Source: Margaritispora aquatica
Taxonomy: Eukaryota; Ascomycota; Leotiomycetes; Helotiales; Discinellaceae
DNA: 64,000 bases
Assembly (NCBI GenBank): GCA_007644065.1
Contig: VJWN01000001.1
Coordinates: 696,340-760,339 of the forward strand
Direction: 5' to 3'
Below the pieces are notes generated by a model. It was not told the DNA's origin. It ran no database searches and saw nothing but the letters and a program-made list of their open reading frames with translations. Both the position numbers and the translations under genes were made by a program. Position 1 is the stretch's first letter. Each line of letters opens with the position of its first letter. This document shows, piece by piece, positions 11,120 to 21,662 of the stretch.

Positions 11120-11861
11120 CTATAATTCCTTGACCGGTGTCTTCTCCGACTTCTCACTTGGAACCTTCATCGGTTGTGCCTTGCTCTTCTGTGCCATGTT
11201 CGAATAAATCGCAACAATGGCAACAATGGCATCGCTGACCAGAAGAATAATTGCCCCACATGCTAATCCCCACGCTTGTATGCTGATGCTACCCAAAGGT
11301 GCTCGTGGGAAAGACAAGAGCCATTCGGCATAATATGGGACCCAGCCCTTTGGAATCCAGAACATAGCTTGTTTCGAGTACCAAAATTGTAGGAACATTC
11401 GCAGGCCGTTCATGCCTATCCAACGCAGAGCATTGACTGCGCTTTCGAAGGTAGATTTGAAGCTGTCGTTGGAAGTTTCTGTGGCGATCGTGTTAGCCTT
11501 GAGCACAGAAGTTGATTGAAAAAGCGCAAGAAGGTACATACTGCTTTTCTCCAGCTGCTCCAAGACTTTGTCATGTTGTCTCCGTAGCTTTGCCCATTTT
11601 GCAAACTGGTCTTGACTACTCGTCGCATTCAGTTCAGTTCGCAACCTCAAGAACTCTGCTTTGAGAGCCTTCTGCTCGGGCGTAGTCGCTGGTGATGATA
11701 CTCGAGAGTACAAATTCCAGAGCTAATTTGTAGGTAAGTAATATGCGGAATGAAGTGCGCGAGCATTTACGCACAATGGTATTTATGGTGGCAGCACCAA
11801 ACGTGTTCACCAGGTGAATCAAGAGCTGGAGAGCAAAGACGACCACAAGAAGAGACGGCAT
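11120..11861 (-). CDS. GET1: Get1/WRB, ER receptor subunit for tail-anchored protein insertion
   Basis: Three exons: 11861-11775, 11722-11542 and 11478-11120, with introns of 52 and 63 nt (donors GTGCGT and GTATGT). They give 208 residues, normal for fungal Get1. The N-terminal TM (about 4-22, LLVVVFALQLLIHLVNTFG) is followed by a basic coiled coil with the family signature LNATSSQDQFAKWAKLRRQHDK (60-81). Then come QFWYSKQAMFWIPKGW and YYAEWLLSFPRAPLGS (138-153) and a last TM (about 158-180). Get1 pairs with Get2 in the ER membrane. It uses the coiled coil to dock and open the ATPase Get3, releasing tail-anchored clients such as SNAREs. The ATG at 11861 starts exactly at the conserved MPSLLxVVF, so an open frame extending further upstream is not part of the protein. 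It shares a 227-bp promoter with the gene at 12089. Confidence 0.95.
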
Positions 11862-12088
11862 TGCGGGATGTTTGGTGGCAGATGTATATGTAGCAAGAAC
11901 TGTACCAAAGGATTCGAGAAGAGTCAGAGACGTTCTTGTTACGATCAACGTATCCTCACAAATCTGATGCAATTGCCAGCAAGCCAAAAGCCTCGCTAGT
12001 GCAAGGCTACGACTTTCTGCCGATGTGCGCTTCGAAGTAAAGAACTCCACCCTCATTCACCAACACTTGTACATTGTTCTAGAATCTC
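11862..12088. promoter_or_regulatory. Short bidirectional promoter, GET1 / PTAR1-like
   Basis: Only 227 bp separate the two start codons, so the promoters must overlap. No clear TATA box is seen. The minus-strand open frame through this region is a non-coding extension of GET1 exon 1. Confidence 0.6.
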
Positions 12089-13126
12089 ATGATGTCAAGA
12101 GCTCTCGATGCCGAGACGATTGCAGCAATGCAGAAAAATTCTGCATCTGCTTACAGTGATATTGCGAAAGTCTTGAGCACAAGGAGGGGAGAGCTGCTTG
12201 AGATTGAGATTCTTGGGAAAAGTCATCCCTTTCCAGCAGGAGTTGGAGTTCTTGTCGATGGACACAATATTGCTATTTCGAAAGTTAGTCTTGTTCAAGC
12301 GTTTTTGCGTGCTCGTCAATTGTTATTCGAACATTTGAAAGCTTCTTCGTCGGAGAGTGGAGAGCAACTTCAGGCTGCAACTGCTATCGTTCTTCTCTTG
12401 GATCCAGAACATCTTACTGCTGCCAATACAAGAAAAAGACTCATTCAAGAACGTCTCTTGCGCTCACGAGGGGAAGTTGAAGCTAGTTTAAAGGATGAGC
12501 TGTTCCTTGTAGATAGCTACCTCACGTCACGTCTTCACCGGCACACCAAGTCACCAACTCTTTGGAGTCACCGTCGTTGGATATTGAACGTCTCACAGAA
12601 ATATGAGCTAGAGCGTGATATCACAAAGGAGCTCAAGTTGGTGGTTCTAGTAGCTGCTGAGAGACATCCTCGGAATTATTATGCATTTTCTCATATGAGA
12701 TGGCTTTGCGAAGCTTTCTCAGGAAAAAGGACAAACATGGACTCATCCACTCATTCCTCCTCGAGCCAGCACGCGGATCTCGTTTGCATCGTCAAAGATT
12801 GGTGTCTTAGACACCCGTCGGATACCTCTGGCTTTTCATTTCTCCTATACTGTCTTACAAGAACGCCTACAGGTTCGAGAAGTGCAATTGAGATATCCAA
12901 CGAACGATCGTTAGTTCTCAGAGATGTGTTCAAGCCTGCTCTGTCGTTCAAGTGGACCCATGAATCTGTCTGGGCATTTCTACGGACATTGGTTGCTGCT
13001 GCAGGAACCTGTGAAGGCGACGTGGTGGAATTCCATACGATAGTAAAGACGATTCTTGGTGCGGCACCAGAACACAAAACAATCCAGGCTGCTGATGAAT
13101 GGTGTTCGAGATACCAGACAAATTGA
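12089..13126 (+). CDS. Protein prenyltransferase alpha-subunit repeat protein (PTAR1/Ecm9-like)
   Basis: Intronless, 345 residues. It contains diagnostic PPTA repeats: LWSHRRWIL (158-166), HPRNYYAFSHMRWL (193-206) and a third, weaker copy HPSDTSGFSFLLY. The W-x-HR-x-W motif is conserved in alpha subunits of farnesyl- and geranylgeranyl-transferases. The spacing and divergent N-terminal region resemble PTAR1 rather than Ram2 or Bet4. Human PTAR1 forms a third geranylgeranyltransferase with the RabGGTase beta subunit and prenylates the SNARE Ykt6, so a similar cytosolic role is inferred. The second codon is also Met, so the exact start is 12089 or 12092. The assignment to the repeat family is firm; the PTAR1 subfamily call is moderate. 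Confidence 0.85.
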   Translation: MMSRALDAETIAAMQKNSASAYSDIAKVLSTRRGELLEIEILGKSHPFPAGVGVLVDGHNIAISKVSLVQAFLRARQLLFEHLKASSSESGEQLQAATAIVLLLDPEHLTAANTRKRLIQERLLRSRGEVEASLKDELFLVDSYLTSRLHRHTKSPTLWSHRRWILNVSQKYELERDITKELKLVVLVAAERHPRNYYAFSHMRWLCEAFSGKRTNMDSSTHSSSSQHADLVCIVKDWCLRHPSDTSGFSFLLYCLTRTPTGSRSAIEISNERSLVLRDVFKPALSFKWTHESVWAFLRTLVAAAGTCEGDVVEFHTIVKTILGAAPEHKTIQAADEWCSRYQTN

Positions 13127-16053
13127 AAGGACATGGAATCCAGACCAAGCACGAAAACAAAAGATGACAGCAGCAAGATGGCCTATTTTTTGATTCGAAA
13201 CTTCTGGATCAAAACGTTTCGAGATATATTTGATATAGAAGTCTCTTGGCAAAACCTAAGATGTCGAATAACCTCATACTTTCCACGGCATTATGTGGTT
13301 TGAAACATTCATATCATTTATTCAGAATCTCCGCCAGGGCCCCGGAATATATTCGAAATCATTCCCCTGTCAATATCAATTTGGCTGAATTCACAGGGAC
13401 AAGGATGTTTAGATTGACAATGTTAATTTTTGACAGAAGCGAGAGACATGGATTAAAAATATCGATGCGATGTGGAGTGAGAACGGCGTCATCGGCAACG
13501 TTGTCATGCAATGTGGCACGGTCCGAGATGTGAACTTGAACTTGAGCTGGAGTGAATGAATGCTTGGTATATTTTGGACATCTTAAAGCTTGAAACTGAT
13601 TCTGCTTTGAATGATCTGGAAACTGCTTGACAGTTGATACATGATGTTGAGACGAAAGCCGCAGCTAGAGATTTGGTTCAATGATACGAAGATACCTGTC
13701 CCCAGCAGCATCATTGTTGGCACCAAGTCGAAGACTCCTTGAACCCTCTGAAATCCAAGAACACCAAAGCATTCGCCAACGGAAGCTGGAGAGGCAAAAG
13801 TGTAGATATTTTCAATGGTGTGTGGCAATGAACGTTGGCCGAAAGTTCTATTTCAAGATAGAAGACATAATACGAACATAGCGTATCTTCATTCCTCGCA
13901 TACTCGTGGCCGTTGCAACTCGGCGAGGATGCCAATAAAGATGGCTTGAAGGCAAGAACTCGTATGCGATTCGTGAACGTGCATACTGTACATGATATGA
14001 TGTATCTCAAAGATGCAGCAAATTCTCGACGTCTGATGTTGTGCTGGACCAAGGAAAAAGAATTGAATGAAAGACGAGAGCTTCCAGATCTTAGTCATCT
14101 TACCAATGGGTGGTCCTGAACATGTAGGATTTCACACCAGTTTGCGCCTCCGCCATCGAACTTGGCTGAATTTGGGTTAGACGCGCCACTTGGACCAGCA
14201 AATAGCAAAGAGATTGCGCATGCTTCGAAGGGTCTTGTTGCCGAATGTCAAATCAGAAGTCGACAGCAGGTTGTGGTCCAGCTTGGATGGTATTCTTGGT
14301 TGCTTGAGGGTCTTGAACATCCTGAAAAGACTCGAGTCTTGAGGATAGTCCGCGTTTGTGTCTGCGTCTCCTCACCCCCCCTGTGGAGTGCGCATCACCA
14401 CAATTCGATTTCCCCCTCGATGATTTCCATGGCTACTCGCTCTTTGAAGATGGGAAGCTTGTGCCACTGATATGAAGCTTTTCTACGATTGGATGAAACC
14501 CTGGTTCTTCCTTGAAGAATCCGGCTTTTCCAGCTTTTTCGCACCTGTGCATGCAAGAATGCAAGACCATATGTCCAGATGGGGTAACAAGTCATCTTTA
14601 CCCGGAAGATAGCGCTGGTTTCACTATCAAGCCTGGTTTATACAAATGCATGAAGCTTGCATCGTCGCTCCCGAACAGACCAGTGGACGACGGCGGACGA
14701 CGGACTGCAAGTGTGGCAGAGATTTGGTGGTGTATCTGAAAATCTTAGACACCTTTTGAATGGTTCACATGTTGGGATAGAACTGTATGGTACATATAAC
14801 AACAAGTATGCGGTATGTCGATACACAGATTGGCTTACAAATCGAGACATAGACTTTTGACATCTGCTGTAGATGAGACGCCTATCTTTCACAAACGTTT
14901 CACGACATTCCCATCGTGCAGACCAGCAGGTGATGTGGTGTGATGATCAAGACTCGCAAAGCAGGATGGACAACGAGAGGAGCGTAGGAGTCAAGCTCAT
15001 CTCAAGGGACCTGGAAATAAAATGGGTACGAACTGGGTCCGCCGAGATTTGATGGGGAACCATTTTAATACGGACGGAGCCTATATGGTCTAGTCTCAGG
15101 CACTAGAAAGTAGGAAAAGTTCCATTGATCCAATTGAGATCCCAGTTCTGCCAGTTTTGGGCTTCTTTTCAGGACAGGTTCCGCTGGGTCCCAGTCACAG
15201 TCCCAGTCCCAATCCCTGAGTTCCACACCCAAATCACAGATCCCCCCAATCCAATCCAATCCAATCCCCAATCCACCTTAACCACACTCCCCCTTCCGCA
15301 CTAATCCCACCCTCGTCTCCTTTCCATCCATCCATTGACCACTCTGCCTTCTCCCGTAAAGTGCTTCGAACTTCTTTTATAGACTGTTCCCTCTTCAACC
15401 ATCAAGCCACTTCTTTTTTGAAACTCTTCGTTCTCAAAAGTTGGTCGACCACTTCATCGTGTGTTCATTCCTCTAATTCATCACTGTCGTTAAGGTTCCT
15501 CTTTGTTCTCGTTCTCTCTTCCTCAACAACAACAAAAGGAAGTAATTTATCTCCAAACGACCCGATCAGATCAGACAAGAAAAAAAAGGTGCGTTGCTTT
15601 CATTGCTTGCTTGATTTGCGTTCGGCTTCTCTTCTGCTACATCTGTTACTTGGAAGTGTTTTATCCTCACCACCTGCCCCCTTCCCGGCTGCCTCCACTC
15701 CTCTACTTCAGCATCACAAAACTCCACAACAAGTAAAGCACGATTCGAACATTATTGCCAATTGCACTTCACAAGAATACCAGTCTGCGAAGGAACCCCG
15801 AATCCGTCAGTCCACAAAATCGTTGTCCCAGAAAGGATCGGAATTCGCGAGCAGATCGTCACTCACTTTTTTTTGTCAACAACCATCAAAACAAATCTTT
15901 CGCGCCACCTTCCTTACCTCCCACTCTTCTTCTACATCCAACTTTCAGACTTCTTTCAAACTTTATCAACGCAGACTCACTAGACATTCGAAGCATCCAA
16001 TTGAGCTGTGCTGACATTGGAGAAGTAATTGAATCAACATAATACCAATCACC
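13127..16053. other. Long non-coding stretch and ECM33 promoter/leader
   Basis: 2.9 kb without a supportable gene. The left part has small frames in all phases. From about 15200 onward the plus strand is strongly pyrimidine-rich, with short CCAAT/CCATC-rich runs (AATCC repeats near 15246-15275). This is typical of the promoter and long 5' UTR of a highly expressed fungal cell-wall gene. A 217-codon frame in the leader (15361-16014) lacks an ATG start and consists of Ser/Leu/Phe-rich translated CT tracts. Confidence 0.5.
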
Positions 16054-17452
16054 ATGCTCGTCAATGCCCTTCTTCCCGCCTTCCTGGCCTACAGCGTCGC
16101 TGCTGGTAAGTCAATCTTATCCTATCCTACCGAGCTAGCAGACAGCTAGGACGAAGATCCCAGTGATATCTTCAATGATGTACATCGGAGATAGAACGAA
16201 GCACAGCTTCAATGGTGAAAAATAGACAGAAGCTGACATTTTACTCTTACAGCCCAGACTGCCTCTATCTGCTCCCAAGCCACGGCTACCATCAACTCCC
16301 AAGCTGATGCCACTGCATTGTCAAGCTGCTCCACCATCTCTGGTAGCGTTCTGGTTTCCTCCTCTGCCTCCGGTATTATTAGCATTGATGGACCTCAACG
16401 AATCACGGGTAGCTTGATCTGCCAGAACGCTGGCCAACTCACAAGCTTGGGAAGCACAACAATTGGTACCATCGATGATTCATTCACCCTTACCAACTTG
16501 ACTCTCCTGTCTACCCTATCAATGTCCGCATTGAGCACCGTCAAAACCATCTCTTGGACTGCTCTCCCAGCTTTGTCACAATTGACCTTCCCAACCACCG
16601 TTTCGAAGGCGACCAGCATTACTATCTCCAACACATTCTTGAGCACCTTGGATGGTATCAACGTCGACTCTTTGACACTTTTGCAGATCGATAACAACAA
16701 CAGACTGAACACCTTCAGCACCCAGATCACCAGCGTCGCCTCCATCTGTAACATCAATGCCAACGGAAACAACTTAGTGGTTACCTTCCCTAACTTGATC
16801 TGGGCTGCCAACATGACCTTCCGAAATGTCTCCAGTGTCAGCATTCCATCCTTGGCCACCATCAATGGATCTCTTGGATTCTACGGAAACTACTTGTCTT
16901 CCATTGCTGCTCCTAACTTGACCTCTGTTGGTTCCTATGCCGATGGCCAGGGCTCATTGGCTGTCGTTGCAAACGGAAAGCTTGCCAATCTGACCATGCC
17001 TCAACTCAGATCTGTTGGAGGTGCTTTCCAGATTGCCAACAACACTGCTCTCACTGCCATTAGCTTCCCAGCTTTGTACCAAGTTGGAGGTGCCATTGAT
17101 TTCTCAGGAAACTTTTCTACGTATGTACTGTGTCAAAAATTGGTGATGTTAAACTAACAGAGTATGTAGCCCAAGCCTGCCAGCTCTCAAGATCGTTAAG
17201 GGTGGATTTAACGTTCAATCGACTGCCCAGATTGATTGCAGCAGTTTCTCTGCCCAGGCCGCAAGCAAGAGCATCCAGGGTGTCTTCATTTGCAAGACCA
17301 CTGCCGATGCTAGCACCCTCGGATCCACCACCACTGGTACAAGCTCCAGCCCTTCTTCGACTGCCACCAAGGGTGCCGCAGCATCATATGGTGTCAGCCA
17401 AGTCGCAGCTGGTCTCTCCGTTATGGGAGGACTCCTGCAGATGTTGTTGTAA
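16054..17452 (+). CDS. ECM33: Ecm33/Sps2-family GPI-anchored cell-wall protein
   Basis: Three exons: 16054-16105, 16253-17120 and 17170-17452, giving 400 residues. A signal peptide (about 1-18, MLVNALLPAFLAYSVAA) is split by the 147-nt first intron. The body has the receptor-L-like leucine-rich beta-helix of the Ecm33 family: repeated strands such as ITGSLICQNAGQLTSL and SVGGAFQIANNTALTAISFP, many N-x-[ST] sites, and a conserved Cys pair near the C-terminal cap (IDCSSF, VFICK). A Ser/Thr/Gly linker and a hydrophobic C-terminus (AAGLSVMGGLLQMLL) form a GPI-attachment signal. The protein supports cell-wall integrity and mannoprotein organisation. At intron 2 two in-frame acceptors exist (CAG at 17158-17160 and TAG at 17167-17169). 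The second is chosen because ACTAAC sits about 12 nt upstream of it but almost abuts the first. Confidence 0.93.
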
Positions 17453-19601
17453 ACCATTGGGACGTTGGCGTTTTCTTGAGTTTCTTTTACCATAGACCTA
17501 ATCTGCGACGTTCTCATTGTCTTTTTATTGCAAGTCCTCATGCGCACACAACGAAGCCCCTTTTACAGCAACCATCATTGAGCGTTTTGTTCACCTTTAT
17601 TAGGATTGTGACAGTTTTTTGGGGGGGAGCGTGATGTGGCAAAGGGAAGTGATCAGTTGCATGCACGTTACGACCTTGCTGGGAGTATCATAATGATGCG
17701 CGTGGTTACTATGATGGATGAGGTAGGGGTGGAGTTGGAATGTCCTATCATGGTGTTGGTAGATTAGGACCCGAAATTCCATACAATTGTACATTGATCT
17801 GCGTCTTGGATTTTGTGACACATTTCGTCCAATTCTCCACGTAGATGCCAAAACTTGAATTCAAAGGTTGACACTAATCGATACATAGGGTTTTGAACCG
17901 CTGGGGCTGAACAGGGTCAGTATCATGGTCTAGATTCTTCTTGACTAACACCCTTGAGACGTGACGTGTTGCGATATCCAATGGATTTTATCATGGTGTA
18001 CAGGCATAAACCTCCTTCTGTATGGAGTGTCTCAAGGTATGCTAGGTTTCTAAAATTTATGTCAATATAGATACGCGCATAGTGCACTATGCACTTGATA
18101 CTGTTGACTTTTTTTTTTAAGGTACTTGGTTCGGTCCGGCCAGACCTACATACCTCGGCGTCACGTTGCGTTGTGTTGCCGTCGGTGTCGTGTCGTGTCG
18201 TGTCGCTGTTCAGGTACTTGAAACATGTTTTGGAGGTCATGGACATGCTCGTGGCTACCTCCGTCAAATGAGTTTGCTTTTTTCTTCTTGTTTGGCTGAT
18301 TTTGGTGCATGTGTGGATGGATGGTGTTTCAACGCCTTTTTTTTTTCTTGCTCTTTCCTTTCTCTAAGTTTTTCTGAGCTTGTATTGGTACTGGCTGGTA
18401 CCTGACTGAGGTGAGTATTGTACCTGGCTGGATCTCTTTTTCCCATGCTGTCTTTTGGATAAGGTAAGCTGAGGAGATGGACTTTCCCGTTGTACATCTG
18501 CATGTGGATCTTCATCTATCTGGATAGAATGGAGGCTATTTACCTTACCTTACCTTACCTTACCTACATAGCTCCCCAACTTGGTCTATGTAGGTAGGTA
18601 GGTAGGTACCTTACAGTCACAAATCATGGACTCGTGAGCCCGGGAGGAGTTCGCCGAGATTTGGGCAACTTGGGCTTGTTGTGGGTGTTTGGTGTTTGGT
18701 GTTTGGTGGTTTGCGGTTGCTTTTTTTCGACAGTTGAGATCTTTTTGATTATTCCATTTTTCCTTCTCCCTCTCTTCTGAGATTGGCGATTATTTTCTTT
18801 TCTTTTTGCTGCGGACAAGGAAGAGGTGTGTGTCGTTAGCAAAGTAAGGTACTTATGTCTTGGAGGGGTGGCGGAGAGGCGTGATATGGCGTTTTTGGTG
18901 GCTTTTTTATTATTTACTTGACTTATTTGCGTGGATTATAGTTGCGTAACTAGGTACCTTATTTTGGTGACGCCCTGAGATGAGAGAGAAGGGAGAGTGA
19001 GTGGATGAAGGAGGCGAGATGTTGTGGAAGGTGAGGGTGGAAGGTTGTGGCTTCGTTGGCTTGTTGACTTGGCTTGCCAACTTGACTTGGGTTGGATGCG
19101 CGATGGCTGGATGGCTGCTGGGCGGCGTCGTTGCGGGTGTTACCTTACCAGTCAGTTAGTAGCTGTGTAACAGCTCGGAATCTCGGTTGATGACTTATAG
19201 TGGAATGATACTGGTGGGATGATGGTAAGGTCGTATGTACAATGAATATGGAGTGAGGAAGACAGGTTTGTTTGGTTTATTTACGAGTTAGGTTGGGAGT
19301 TTCATATCCCAAGGGAAGATTGCCTCGTAGATTAACGGGAGGGGATGAGATAACTCATGAGAATCGGGAATACACGTAAGTTGAACCATTCAATTGCATC
19401 TCGTTCGCTCGATGTTGTCTAGTCGACGATGTATCTACCTATTTACAATGTTCTCATCTTGTTGCCTGTCACCTTCCCGTTCTACACCTATACTTCTATC
19501 TCTGATACTAGCTGATCCATCTAGCCATCTAGTCTACTCTCTTCTATGGAAGGAATTGCCATCATAAGTACGCGTTTTCTCTAAATCGTTGATCGGCTAC
19601 T
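17453..19601. other. Low-complexity intergenic region
   Basis: 2.1 kb of ECM33 3' region and gene-free DNA. It holds T-tracts, (TCGTG)n near 18185, GGTGTTTG runs near 18690 and the TTACC/TAGG microsatellites described separately. No coding frame is supported. Confidence 0.5.
18540..18613. repeat. TTACC / TAGG microsatellites forming an inverted repeat
   Basis: Five tandem TTACC units (18540-18564) run into TACCTACATA (18561-18570). After a 16-base spacer comes the exact reverse complement TATGTAGGTA (18587-18596), which continues into four TAGG units and GTACCTTAC. The arms could form a cruciform or RNA hairpin. Such TAGG/CCTA tracts are scattered elsewhere in the window in shorter form. Confidence 0.8.
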
Positions 19602-21279
19602 CTACAGCTTAGCCTTAGGCGTGTCTTGCTTCGACATGATCTCTGCAACAATACGACGCTGGACTTTTCCCGTTGCAGTCTTTGGCATGTTGTCCGTGAA
19701 GTAAACCTTTGTAACTGTTAGCATGGTCATTTTCAACAGCATATAGAACGACATACCTTCTTTGGCACCTTAAACTTGGCCAATTTATCCGCCACCCAAT
19801 CCTTCAATTCCTGCTCGCTAATCTTCTCGCCCGATTTAGGCACAATAGCCACTGCGACCTCCTGTCCATACATCTCATCCGGAATCGCAAAACTGACAGC
19901 CTCGCCTACCTTCGGATGTCTCGCTAACACATTGTCGAGCTCAATTGGACTGATTTTCTCGCCTCCCTTATTGATCAGCTCCTTGATTCTACCAGTGATA
20001 AACACGTAGCCGTCTTTGTCTTGCTTGCCTTGATCACCTGTACGGAAGAAACCGCCTTTGGTGAATGAAGACTTGTTCGCTTCGGGGTTGTTGAGATAGC
20101 CTGTCGTGACGTTCTCACCGCGAATACAGATCTCGGCCTCGGAACCTAGAGGGACCTCGTTTCCTTCACCGTCAAGAATCTTGACTTCGACACCTTGGCC
20201 AATGCCGACGGAACCTGGTTGGCGCTTTCTTGGAGGGAGAGGGTTCGAGGTCATTTGGTGAGCGGCTTCGGTCATGGCATAGGCTTCTAAGACTGGAGCA
20301 TTGTATGCCTTTTCAAGCTGGTGAAAGACAGTAGGGGATAGAGGCGAGGAGCAAGATCTAATGAAGCGAATATTGGGCATAGTGTGAGGTGGTGGGTTCT
20401 TGAGGAGGATTTGGTGGATGGTGGGTACGGCTGTGTACCAGTTTGCACCGTGAGTAAGGAAATCATTCCAGAATTCTCCTGCTGAGAATTTGGCGGGAAC
20501 AACGACCGAGCCACCACTGTAGAGAGGTGCGAGGAAACCAGCTAGGAGGCCGTGAACGTGGAAGAGAGGCATCACAAGCATTGTGCGGTCCGCTGGAGTA
20601 AGTGCATAAGTCGCTTGGATATTCTTCATGGTTCGAGTGAGGTTTTTGTGTGTCAATGGCACTGCTTTGGGCCTGCCAGTTGTCCCCGACTATGCAGTAT
20701 GTCAGTACGAGTTTCTAATATGTGATTGAGAGGATTGCTCGACTATCACAGTCATGTGGATGAACATACTGTATGAAGTACCAATGCAATATCATCTGGC
20801 TGAGCAGTCTCAACTTTCTGGTTTCCCTTTCCCTTAAGCTTCCCCTCTTCCTTCACATCCAGAACCACCTCACTTCCATTCCAATAGCACTCTGCAATGG
20901 CAGCTTCATATTTCCTTGCAGCTCGTACAGCTGCCCCATCTTTGGCATAGGATCCCTTTGGTACAAGAGCTACCGCCGATTTCATATCATCGATATAGAA
21001 CTCGAACTCCTCCTGCTTGTAAGCAGAGTTCAGTGGAGCTGCAATACCCCTCTGCCATGCTGCCGCCAGAAATGCGACAATGAACTCGTATGTGTTGGGC
21101 AATGCTATCGAGACAGCTGCTTGTGGAGTGACGCCAAGCTTCGCGAGCTTCTTTTGGAACGAGAGAACCTCTGCGGAAAGCTGCTTATAGGATACAATCA
21201 GAGCTTCGGGCTTGAAGGGAATGATAATTGCCGTTGCATCATTACTGGCTGAAAAGGAATTGGATAGGGTGGTTGCCAT
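19602..21279 (-). CDS. PCS60: Peroxisomal acyl/oxalyl-CoA ligase (Pcs60/Fat2-like)
   Basis: Three exons: 21279-20770, 20689-19757 and 19706-19602 (introns 80 and 50 nt), giving 515 residues. ANL-superfamily motifs are all present: P-loop SGTTGRPK (171-178, directly after intron 1), MPLFHVHGLLAG, AYAMTEAAHQM, the FRTGDQG motif, GRIKELINKGGEKISP, and the catalytic Lys in PKTATGKVQRR. The C-terminal tripeptide AKL is a PTS1, placing the enzyme in peroxisomes. Pcs60 and its plant counterpart AAE3 activate oxalate to oxalyl-CoA, the first step of an oxalate breakdown route. The overall layout matches that clade, but medium-chain acyl substrates cannot be excluded. Intron 2 appears to end in AAG. 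It sits head-to-head with the SPF45-like gene across 383 bp. Confidence 0.9.
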
Positions 21280-21662
21280 TGTATCTGGTATCGCAAAGGT
21301 AATGTCTCAATGTATAAGTACAGGTACTTTTAAGAAAGTGCTTCGTTTTACAATATAAAAAGTCTTCGGACTGCCCAGCAGTAGATAAGTTTTTAAAGAC
21401 AATTAATGAGCAATTATGAGCCGTTGCTTCAGTTTCTTTCTTAGTGACTTCTTGAGCAAAAAAAGCGGTATCGTCACCAGACAAACAACAATTGCTCCCA
21501 CTAAGCTCTCTCCTTATCGCCGAATTTAGGAGGACGCCGCGGCCCCATAACTTTTATGATCTTCATGCAGTTAGATCAGCCTCATACATGAGGCTGAGAT
21601 CTTGGAATAGCTTCAATTTTGAACAAACATCAACTTGACATTGCCCTACAATACTTTCTACT
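21280..21662. promoter_or_regulatory. Divergent promoter, PCS60 / SPF45-like
   Basis: 383 bp between the two start codons. A GC-rich patch (GGACGCCGCGGCCCC near 21530-21545) stands out in otherwise AT-rich sequence. No specific operator is recognised. Confidence 0.5.

Noticed and set aside
11862..12056. Upstream minus-strand extension of GET1 exon 1
   Set aside because: Family Get1 proteins begin at MPSLL; the extension crosses the bidirectional promoter and has an unrelated composition.
15361..16014. 217-codon plus-strand frame ahead of ECM33
   Set aside because: Starts without ATG, is translated CT-rich leader, has no motif, and lies where the ECM33 promoter and 5' UTR are expected.
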